DNA from: an uncultured Faecalicatena sp.
GTDB lineage: Bacteria; Bacillota; Clostridia; Lachnospirales; Lachnospiraceae
Reading direction: 5' to 3'
Assembly: GCA_948468385.1 (NCBI GenBank)
Contig: CAOKHZ010000003.1
Span: 119,708 to 183,707, forward strand
DNA length: 64,000 bases
A program made the position numbers and the translations under genes. This document shows, in pieces, positions 25,097 through 32,144 of this stretch (its first letter is position 1; every line of letters begins with the position of its first letter). Under the pieces are notes generated by a model. The model saw only the letters and a list, made by a program, of their open reading frames with translations. It was not told where the DNA came from and ran no database searches.

Positions 25097-26167
25097 ATGA
25101 AAGCGTGGGTTTTACAGAATATAGGAGAAATTACATATGTTGACATGCCCATTCCGGAACCCGGTAAAGCGGAAGTGTTGGTCAGGGTAAGGGCGGCTGG
25201 AATCTGTGGTTCCGACATTCCGCGTATTTATCGTGATGGTGCTCATAAAATGCCATTGATTCCCGGACACGAATTCACCGGGGAAGTTGTAGGACTTGGG
25301 AAAGGTTCGGATAAAGGATGGCTGCACAAGCAGGTCGGTATATATCCACTGATTCCTTGCCGTTCTTGTGCGGCTTGTCAGAAAGGGCAATATGAGATGT
25401 GCAGACAGTATGGCTATCTCGGTTCAAGACGCGACGGCGGGTTTGCAGAGTATGCGATTGTTCCGCAGAATAATCTGATTGCATTGCCAGAGTGTGTGCC
25501 ATATGAACAAGCAGCTATGCTAGAGCCTTTGTCAGTGGCAATACATGCCATGCGCAGAGTTGCCGTCACGCAAAATGACACGGTTACGGTGTGCGGACTG
25601 GGAACCATTGGTATGCTGCTTGCAATGCTTTTACAAGAGCGCGGCATAGAAAAACTTTTACTTATTGGAAATAAAGAATATCAAAAAAAGAAAGCGTTGG
25701 CAATGGGAATACCGAAAGAGCATTATTGCGACTGTAGAAATGAGAATGTAGCGGTGTGGTTGACACAACATACAAATGGAAACGGTACAGACGTATTTTT
25801 TGAATGTGTTGGCAAGAATCAGACTGTTTTGCAAGCGGTGAACCTGACAGCGACGGGCGGCAGGATATGTCTTGTTGGAAATCCCCATACAGATATGATA
25901 CTGGACAAATCGACTTATTGGAAGATTCTTAGAAATCAGCTCTTGGTGACGGGCACATGGAACTCATCATTTTTTGCGGCCGCAGATATAAACGGGCAAG
26001 AAAGTACGGACTGGGAGCATGCTCTGGTTATGCTGGAGCAGGAACGGATTTTGTCAAAGCAGCTGATATCACATCGATTTGGTATGTCACAACTGGATAA
26101 AGGTCTGCGAATCATGAGGGACAAGAAGGAAGAATATATGAAAATTATAATTGGAGGTCAGTTATGA
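25097..26167 (+). CDS. Zinc-dependent polyol-phosphate dehydrogenase (TarJ/GatD-like)
   Basis: 356 residues from ATG 25097 (GGGGGA upstream; a GTG at 25094 is possible). MDR family: catalytic zinc ligands in AAGICGSDIPRI and PGHEFTGEV, structural zinc cysteines in IPCRSCAACQKGQYEMCRQY, and the NAD site VCGLGTIGMLLAMLL. LGSRRDGGFAEYAIVP is a block I associate with galactitol-1-phosphate 5-dehydrogenase and its relatives. With the cytidylyltransferase it would reduce a pentulose phosphate to the pentitol phosphate activated as CDP-polyol. The stop overlaps the next start (ATGA), joining it to the sulfate transporter genes. Confidence 0.82.
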   Translation: MKAWVLQNIGEITYVDMPIPEPGKAEVLVRVRAAGICGSDIPRIYRDGAHKMPLIPGHEFTGEVVGLGKGSDKGWLHKQVGIYPLIPCRSCAACQKGQYEMCRQYGYLGSRRDGGFAEYAIVPQNNLIALPECVPYEQAAMLEPLSVAIHAMRRVAVTQNDTVTVCGLGTIGMLLAMLLQERGIEKLLLIGNKEYQKKKALAMGIPKEHYCDCRNENVAVWLTQHTNGNGTDVFFECVGKNQTVLQAVNLTATGGRICLVGNPHTDMILDKSTYWKILRNQLLVTGTWNSSFFAAADINGQESTDWEHALVMLEQERILSKQLISHRFGMSQLDKGLRIMRDKKEEYMKIIIGGQL

Positions 26168-27186
26168 AAAAAGTGGCATGTACAGTTTCCATCATCGTTA
26201 CTACCGCCCTCTTGGCGACAGGATGCGCCAGCGACGCGTCTTCATCGAGCGGCAACGAGAAAACCGAACTTTTAAACGTTTCCTACGACCCCACGCGGGA
26301 ATTTTATTCCCAATATAATGATCTATTTTGCGCATACTGGAAAGGGGAAACCGGGGAGGACGTGGTCGTCACCCAGTCCCACGGTGGCTCCGGTTCGCAG
26401 GCCCGCTCCGTAATCGAAGGAAATGAGGCGGACGTGGTAACGTTGGCACTTGCCCATGACATCACGGCTATCGAAGAGGCCGGGTTGATCGAGGAAGGAT
26501 GGATGGCTGAATTCGAGCACGAAAGCGCCCCCTACACTTCCACCATCGTATTTTTGGTTCGAAACGGAAACGAACAAAACATAAGGGATTGGGACGACCT
26601 GGTGAAGGACGGGATTGAAATCATCACGCCGAACCCCAAAACGTCCGGCGGAGCGTGTTGGAATTTCCTGGCCGCCTGGGCGTACCGGCAAAAGCAAAAT
26701 GGCGGGGACGAAAAGGACACCGCCAAATTTATGAAGGAATTGTACCAAAACGTGCTCGTGTTGGATTCGGGTGCCCGCGGGGCGACAAACACCTTCGTGG
26801 AAAACGGGCAGGGGGACGTGCTAATCGCCTGGGAGAACGAGGCGTACCTGGCAATGCGGGAGCACCCTGACCAGTATGAAATCGTAACCCCGAGCGTCAG
26901 CATCCTCGCGCAGCCGTCCGTGGCCGTGGTGGATGAAAATGCGAAGGCCCACAAAACAGAAGGGCTTGCCCAGGCATATTTAGAGTATCTCTATAGCGAC
27001 GAGGCACAACGACTGGCCGGCGAGAACTATTACCGCCCGTCAAACGAAGAAATCCTACAAGAGTTTTCCGACCAGTTCGACTTGGAAATGAGCCTCGTCA
27101 CGCTTGAGGACTTTGGCGGATGGGACGCGGCATACGAAACATATTTTGCCGATGGCGCGATTTTTGACCAAATTTGCACGCAGTAA
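26164..27186 (+). CDS. Sulfate-binding lipoprotein of ABC importer
   Basis: 340 residues; ATGA overlap with the dehydrogenase. Lipoprotein signal MKKVACTVSI...LLATGC with the lipidated cysteine at 21. The mature part is a type II periplasmic-binding fold of the CysP/Sbp family: LNVSYDPTREFYSQYN, QSHGGSGSQARSVIEG, ADVVTLALAHDI, ITPNPKTSGGACWNFLAAW, DSGARGATNTFVENGQGDVLIAWENEA. These segments line the sulfate pocket in known members. GC-rich codons begin here, in contrast to every gene from 868 to 26167. It delivers sulfate to the permease and ATPase that follow. Confidence 0.93.
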   Translation: MKKVACTVSIIVTTALLATGCASDASSSSGNEKTELLNVSYDPTREFYSQYNDLFCAYWKGETGEDVVVTQSHGGSGSQARSVIEGNEADVVTLALAHDITAIEEAGLIEEGWMAEFEHESAPYTSTIVFLVRNGNEQNIRDWDDLVKDGIEIITPNPKTSGGACWNFLAAWAYRQKQNGGDEKDTAKFMKELYQNVLVLDSGARGATNTFVENGQGDVLIAWENEAYLAMREHPDQYEIVTPSVSILAQPSVAVVDENAKAHKTEGLAQAYLEYLYSDEAQRLAGENYYRPSNEEILQEFSDQFDLEMSLVTLEDFGGWDAAYETYFADGAIFDQICTQ

Positions 27187-27239
27187 CGAACTGGCGAAAA
27201 AGGAAAAACACAGGAATACGACAAGGGAAGGGGACATCC

Positions 27240-28955
27240 ATGGAACAAGAGATTGCAAAGGTAAAAAATAAAAGGGGGGTTCGAATCATTCCGGGATTTG
27301 GGCTCTCCCTTGGCGTGACCATGGCCATGCTTGGCTGTCTGGTCTTAATCCCCCTCGCCTCTCTTTTCCTAAGTGCCGGCAAGCTTGGGTTTAGCGAATT
27401 CATTGACGTGGTCTCCTCTCCCCAAATCGTCTCGGGATACGCAGTCAGCCTTTCCTGCGCCTTTTTGGCCGCCCTCATAAACGCATTTCTGGGAATGATT
27501 CTGGCATGGGTCCTGGTGCGTTATAACTTCCCGGGAAAACGTTTGATGGACGGGCTCATCGAGCTGCCTTTCGCATTACCCACGGCGGTGGCCGGAATTT
27601 CCCTGACATACCTTTATTCCAGCCAGGGATGGATAGGCAGCCTTTTCGAAAAAATCGGAATCAAAATTGCATACACCCGCATCGGAATCACCCTCGCCAT
27701 GATTTTCGTGGGAATTCCCTTCGTGGTAAGGGCCGTACAGCCCGTATTGGAAAAACTGGACAAGCAATACGAAGAAGCGGCGATGATGCTGGGAGCCGGA
27801 AGGTGCCGCATCTTTTTCCGCATCATATTGCCGGAGCTCTTTCCCGCGCTCCTGGCCGGGTTCGGCCTGGCCTTCGCCCGGGGAATCGGCGAATATGGCA
27901 GCGTGGTGTTCATCGCGGGAAACATCCCTTACAAGACGCAGATTGCCCCGCTTTTAATCATGTCAAAGCTGGAGCAATACAAATACGGGGATGCCACCGC
28001 CATCGCGCTGGTGCTGCTCTTGATTTCCTTTTTGCTGATGCTGTTCATCAATTCTTTGCAAATTTACATGCAAAAATTCAGCAAGGGCGGCGACGCGACC
28101 GGAGACGGCCTCAATTCCCTGCGAAAGGTGATTGAACCGCACCATAGCGAGGGGAACACCCTCGTCAAATACGTGCTGATTGGCATCAGTGCCTTGTTTT
28201 TGGCGGTCATGCTCGTGCTGCCCTTGTTCGTGGTGCTGGTAAACGCACTGCAGGACGGGGTTCATGCGTATATGGAGGCGGTTTTGGACGAGTACACGGT
28301 AAAGGCGTTCGGGATCACGGTGCTTTCCACCCTCGTTTCCGTCGCCGTGAACATGCTGTTCGGGCTTTTTGCCGCGTTCCTGCTGTCAAAATTTTATTTT
28401 CGCGGTCGTCAGGTCATTGCCACCCTGATTGACCTCCCGTTCTCCATTTCCCCGGTCATCGCCGGGCAGGTGTTCATTTTGACGTTTGGCAACATCGGGT
28501 GGATGGGTGAATTTCTCAAGACGCATGGGATAAAAATCGTGTTCGCGGTTCCCGGGGTCATATTGGCCACGGTCTTCGTGACGTTTCCCTTTGTCTTCCG
28601 TGAACTTTTCCCCGTCATGAACGCCGTGGGAAAAGACGAGGAAGAGGCGGCGGCCCTGATGGGGGCGGGCGGGTTCACCATTTTTCGGAAGATTACGTTC
28701 CCGCATATTAAGTGGGCGTTGCTGTACGGGATGGTTCTGTGCGCCGCGCGGGCGATGGGCGAGTTCGGCGCCGTGTCGGTCATTTCGGGCCACTTGCGGG
28801 GAAAGACCAACACCCTCCCGCTCCATGTGGAAATCTTGTACAACGAATTTCAAACGACGGCGGCCTTCGCGGTGTCGTCCGTTTTGGTGATTTTGGCGAT
28901 TGTCATTTTGATTGTGAGGAACCTGGTCGAGTGGAAGAAAAGGACGGCGCGGTAA
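27240..28955 (+). CDS. Fused sulfate permease (CysT-CysW in one chain)
   Basis: 571 residues from ATG 27240 (GGGAAGGGG upstream). Two homologous BPD_transp_1 halves. The first (to ~residue 280) has FALPTAVAGISLTYLYS and the EAA loop EEAAMMLGAGRCRIFFRIIL. The second (from ~310) has DLPFSISPVIAGQVFIL and EEAAALMGAGGFTIFRKIT. Each half has six hydrophobic helices. A charged linker near 285-315 joins them. CysT and CysW are separate ~280-residue proteins in most bacteria, so this is a fusion of the two. Together with the lipoprotein and ATPase it should import sulfate (or thiosulfate). Confidence 0.92.
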   Translation: MEQEIAKVKNKRGVRIIPGFGLSLGVTMAMLGCLVLIPLASLFLSAGKLGFSEFIDVVSSPQIVSGYAVSLSCAFLAALINAFLGMILAWVLVRYNFPGKRLMDGLIELPFALPTAVAGISLTYLYSSQGWIGSLFEKIGIKIAYTRIGITLAMIFVGIPFVVRAVQPVLEKLDKQYEEAAMMLGAGRCRIFFRIILPELFPALLAGFGLAFARGIGEYGSVVFIAGNIPYKTQIAPLLIMSKLEQYKYGDATAIALVLLLISFLLMLFINSLQIYMQKFSKGGDATGDGLNSLRKVIEPHHSEGNTLVKYVLIGISALFLAVMLVLPLFVVLVNALQDGVHAYMEAVLDEYTVKAFGITVLSTLVSVAVNMLFGLFAAFLLSKFYFRGRQVIATLIDLPFSISPVIAGQVFILTFGNIGWMGEFLKTHGIKIVFAVPGVILATVFVTFPFVFRELFPVMNAVGKDEEEAAALMGAGGFTIFRKITFPHIKWALLYGMVLCAARAMGEFGAVSVISGHLRGKTNTLPLHVEILYNEFQTTAAFAVSSVLVILAIVILIVRNLVEWKKRTAR

Positions 28956-29101
28956 GACGTGATGGTTTACACCGTTTGCCGCGGGCACGGGCGGCAGCGA
29001 ATCCGAGCGATAGGAAACGTGGTACCAAGGTGGAATTTTGACGGGGCAGACAGTGGAAAACGTGAGGCTGCCAGAAATTTTGGTGGATGGAGGAACGATG
29101 C

Positions 29102-29845
29102 ATGTACGTGGAAATGAAGCACATTTTTAAGACGTTTGACGGGTTTTGTGCCTCGAACGATGTGAGTTTTGGGGTAAAAAAAGGACAACTTGCGGCACTG
29201 CTCGGTCCCAGCGGGAGCGGAAAGACGACGATTTTGCGAATGATTGCCGGACTCGACGCGCCGGACTCCGGCGACATCATGATCAATGGGGAACGGGTGA
29301 ACCAACTGCCTGGGAACAGGCGCGGCATCGGTTTCGTGTTCCAGAACTACGCACTGTTCCGTTACATGACCGTGGCCGAGAACATTGCCTTCGGCCTGGA
29401 GGTGCAGAAGAAATCAAAACATGAAATCCGGGAACGGGTGGACGAGCTTTTGGAACTCATTTCCATGCAAGATTTGGGAAAACGCTACCCACACCAGCTT
29501 TCCGGCGGTCAGAAGCAACGAGTGGCATTCGCCCGTGCGCTAGCTCCGAACCCGCAGCTGCTTTTATTGGACGAGCCGTTCGCGGCAATCGACGCGAAAG
29601 TGCGGCGGGAACTGCGAGGCTGGCTGAAGGACATGATCGCCCGGGTGGGCATCACGAGCATCTTCGTGACGCACGACCAAGAGGAGGCGATGGAATTATC
29701 CGACATGATCATCCTTACGAACCATGGACGGATCGAGCAAATGGGCTCGCCGGAGGAAATTTGCCAAAATCCCCGGACGGACTTTGTGAAGGACTTTATT
29801 GACGTGGAACTGTTCGAGGCCAAAATGTCACGACACCGCCAATGA
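29102..29845 (+). CDS. cysA: Sulfate ABC transporter ATPase
   Basis: 247 residues from ATG 29102, 8 nt after GGAGG; the in-frame ATG at 29087 precedes the ribosome site. All ABC motifs are present: LLGPSGSGKTTIL (Walker A), FVFQNYALFRYMT (Q-loop), HQLSGGQKQRVAFARAL (signature), LLLLDEPFAAID (Walker B) and VTHDQEEAMELSD (H-loop). It lacks the C-terminal regulatory TOBE domain of enteric CysA (~365 residues). It sits 146 nt after the permease, with no other gene between. Last gene of the + strand glycan/sulfation locus. Confidence 0.93.
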   Translation: MYVEMKHIFKTFDGFCASNDVSFGVKKGQLAALLGPSGSGKTTILRMIAGLDAPDSGDIMINGERVNQLPGNRRGIGFVFQNYALFRYMTVAENIAFGLEVQKKSKHEIRERVDELLELISMQDLGKRYPHQLSGGQKQRVAFARALAPNPQLLLLDEPFAAIDAKVRRELRGWLKDMIARVGITSIFVTHDQEEAMELSDMIILTNHGRIEQMGSPEEICQNPRTDFVKDFIDVELFEAKMSRHRQ

Positions 29846-29927
29846 ACCGATTGGGGTATCCTCTGGCATTTTGTCCACACGCTTTCCCCTCCTCACTGAT
29901 AGACCTGAAAATTAGCGGATTAAGAAG

Positions 29928-29968
29928 TTATCCACATTTTCCACATAAAAAATCGAGACTTATCAACA
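29928..29968. other. Cluster of DnaA-box-like sequences
   Basis: TTATCCACA and TTTTCCACA are exactly back to back (29928-29945), and TTATCAACA follows at 29960. The first two fit the DnaA-box consensus TTWTNCACA. The surrounding 29846-30097 gap has no gene and becomes AT-rich. This may be DnaA-dependent control, DnaA titration or the remains of a replication origin of an inserted element. Confidence 0.4.
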
Positions 29969-30097
29969 AAAAACACGTTGAAATTTGTAGCATAAGGTGT
30001 TATCGTATTAATATGGATAAGCCAATTGAAAAAGTTGTTAAACTTTTGTCTTTTTTCTGCATAAAATAATTGAAAGCTTGAGGATACACGTATAAAG

Positions 30098-30370
30098 ATG
30101 GGATTGACAAATAATATGGCTGGTATAGTTCAAGAGGTGGTGAATTTAACACCAAAAGAGATAACCAATATGAGCATTGAAGAGATTGCCAGACACGCGA
30201 AGGTAATGAGAAAGAAAAATAGAATGTTTTACAAACTTTGGAAAATTCGTTTTCCTAAGATAAGAATAGTTAAATTTTCAGAAATTTTACCAAGAGGCTC
30301 TATGATTGCGGCACACCATAGATTTTCATATCCTGAAAAAACAAATAAGCAAATAATGAAAATAAGGTAA
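30098..30370 (+). CDS. Small unknown protein, AT-rich
   Basis: 90 residues; weak ribosome site (AGGA 14 nt upstream). Not recognised. N-terminal half helical and acidic to neutral (LTPKEITNMSIEEIARHAKV), C-terminal half very basic (KKNRMFYKLWKIRFPKIRIV). Such a pattern could be membrane- or nucleic-acid-associated. Base composition is strongly AT-rich, unlike cysA before it and the epimerase after it. It lies 7 nt before the next unknown gene and they probably form a pair. May be a remnant of a mobile element. Confidence 0.45.
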   Translation: MGLTNNMAGIVQEVVNLTPKEITNMSIEEIARHAKVMRKKNRMFYKLWKIRFPKIRIVKFSEILPRGSMIAAHHRFSYPEKTNKQIMKIR

Positions 30371-30377
30371 AGATACT

Positions 30378-30986
30378 ATGGATGCAAAAGAGAATCAGGT
30401 TGTAAAAAACGAAATTTTTACCAAAATGTACGATTTAAATTATAGTTATGAGAATGTGGTAAAAGTCTTGTTGGCAACAATAGAATCTTTAGATGAAAGA
30501 ATGCCAATCTCCATTTTCAACGAGTCAAGAGCGTTTACAGATCATTTGGCCAGATGCTATGTAAATAACACGGATAAAAAGTATATAGATGAGCAATTAG
30601 ATAGAGCAGAGCGACATCTGAATAGAATGATAATGGACTGTTATAAAGAACTGTTTATTATCTATTATCGAAGAATTGAGGATTTTAAAAAATATATTCG
30701 ACGTATAGATTTATCATATGTCAGTGATGGCAAATTTTATGTCACATATAAAACATTACTAGGCGACGCTGAACTAAAAAAGATTGAGGCAAAGAAATGT
30801 GTTTCATATGAAGAAGATTATCTCAAATTTGAAGAAGCTTGTCCTCTCCAGGACACGCCTCCATGCTATGAGGCCTTACCCTCGCCCAACAAGTCGGCAT
30901 ACATCTCCTTTAGTCCTTTTGTCGGCTGCCAGCCCAGTTTCCGCAGTTTTTGTGCACTAAGGCGCAATTTAGTGTTGGCGGCATAA
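30378..30986 (+). CDS. Unknown AT-rich protein with run-over 3' end
   Basis: 202 residues. Not recognised. Residues 1-~155 are helical, charged and AT-rich (YENVVKVLLATIESLDERM, DKKYIDEQLDRAERHLNRMI), possibly coiled-coil. From about residue 160 (ACPLQDTPPCYEALPSPN onwards) codon use and composition change abruptly, because the frame runs 121 nt into the 3' end of the convergent epimerase gene. The native end seems to have been lost by a junction near 30840-30865, and translation now ends in foreign sequence. Function unknown. Confidence 0.4.
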   Translation: MDAKENQVVKNEIFTKMYDLNYSYENVVKVLLATIESLDERMPISIFNESRAFTDHLARCYVNNTDKKYIDEQLDRAERHLNRMIMDCYKELFIIYYRRIEDFKKYIRRIDLSYVSDGKFYVTYKTLLGDAELKKIEAKKCVSYEEDYLKFEEACPLQDTPPCYEALPSPNKSAYISFSPFVGCQPSFRSFCALRRNLVLAA

Positions 30987-31861
30987 CCATGGACGTTTTG
31001 TTCGGGAATGTCAAACACGACACGGCTCTTTCCGCCGGAAAATTCCGTGCACACCAATTCCGCCATCTCACGGATGGTCATCGTGCAGGATTCATTTACG
31101 ACGTTATACGCCTCACCATTCTCACCGCATTTTAATATCTGCAAAATCCCATTTACGGCATCTTCAATGGCACAATAATTCCCCATGGAACTTCCGTCCG
31201 TATGCAGGACGATATCCTTTTTCTCTTTTATGGCACGCGCAAATTGCGAGAAGACACGGCTGTCTCCCGCAGGCACGCCATGGCCAAAGGTCTGGGCAAG
31301 TCTGGCAATTTTGACCGGAAGGTTATATTCCTTATAATAGGAAAAACATAAATTTTCTGCCATGCGTTTGCCCAGGGGATAACAGCTTCGCACATTCAAA
31401 AGAGCTACCTCCCCCTTTGCCACGTCTTCTTCCGTGGCCAATTGTCCCTTCGGACAATCCATATTTCCATATACTTCCATCGAAGAAAGAAACACGACGC
31501 TTTTCGCCCTGCCGCGTTTTGCCAATTCTAACATATTTTCTGTTCCGGCAATAATTCCATGGCTTACTTCCACCGGATGCATTGCCATTTCCACAGATTT
31601 CGTCACGGCGGCACAGTGAATGACATAATCAAAGCAAACGCGACTTGCGGCTTTCGGTGCTATTTTCAGTGTGGCTTCCAACGCCGCCATATCGGACACG
31701 TCTGCCAAAACAAATGTCACCCCGGCCGGAAACATTTTGCACGCCTTGTCCAAGTCCCGCACCACGGCGATAATTTCCACGTCATTTTCTTCTTGTAATA
31801 AATGCCGAACCAGCGTGGAGCCAATGTATCCCGTGGCTCCCGTTATCAAATATTTCACCAT
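30866..31861 (-). CDS. NAD-dependent epimerase/dehydratase
   Basis: 331 residues from the internal ATG (complement of 31861), preceded by GGGAGGG; the frame extends 7 codons upstream. Extended SDR fold: YLITGATGYIGSTLVRHLL, DVIH-type FDYVIHCAAVTKS, FLSSMEVYGN and the catalytic YPLGKRMAE. The substrate-binding LAQTFGHGVPAGDSRVF and MGNYCAIEDAVNGIL are typical of nucleotide-sugar epimerases/dehydratases. Specific substrate unknown. Its GC-rich codons match the genomic backbone, not the glycan locus. Transcribed toward the AT-rich pair. Confidence 0.82.
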   Translation of the reverse strand: MVKYLITGATGYIGSTLVRHLLQEENDVEIIAVVRDLDKACKMFPAGVTFVLADVSDMAALEATLKIAPKAASRVCFDYVIHCAAVTKSVEMAMHPVEVSHGIIAGTENMLELAKRGRAKSVVFLSSMEVYGNMDCPKGQLATEEDVAKGEVALLNVRSCYPLGKRMAENLCFSYYKEYNLPVKIARLAQTFGHGVPAGDSRVFSQFARAIKEKKDIVLHTDGSSMGNYCAIEDAVNGILQILKCGENGEAYNVVNESCTMTIREMAELVCTEFSGGKSRVVFDIPEQNVHGYAANTKLRLSAQKLRKLGWQPTKGLKEMYADLLGEGKAS

Positions 31862-31964
31862 GCGCCCTCCCTTGTATGTCAATATCTTCCACTGCTATTA
31901 TACGAAGTTTCACCACGGAAATCTAGTATGAATTTGCAAAGGAGCCTACCTAGGCAAGATTCTT

Positions 31965-32003
31965 GTTACTATTCACGGGGCTGTGCGCCCCTTGAATAGT
32001 AAC
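31965..32003. repeat. Dispersed repeat, family A, complete palindrome
   Basis: GTTACTATTCA and its exact complement TGAATAGTAAC flank a second hairpin (GGGGC, TGTGC loop, GCCCC). The whole 39 nt can fold into one stem. It is the cleanest copy in the window and probably shows the intact unit. Confidence 0.8.
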
Positions 32004-32133
32004 AGATTCTTTGTTTTTGTCTTTTCTCTGAAAAGTGACGAAGAAAACAAATTTTTTAACACAAACGCAAATTCATGGTATGCATGTCCGCCCGCCATGC
32101 TTTATAATAGTATAAACTATAACTATTCAAGTC

Positions 32134-32140
32134 AGGAGGT
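32134..32140 (+). promoter_or_regulatory. Ribosome site of GH2 gene; TATAAT upstream
   Basis: AGGAGGT 5 nt before ATG 32145 fixes the start of the glycosidase against a longer frame that opens at 31983. A TATAAT at 32103-32108 is a likely -10; no matching TTGACA-type -35 was found. Confidence 0.6.
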
Positions 32141-32144
32141 ATAT

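Noticed and set aside
31983-32144. N-terminal extension of the GH2 protein
   Set aside because: Frame is open but passes through repeat DNA. AGGAGGT 5 nt before ATG 32145 and the domain start fix the shorter protein.
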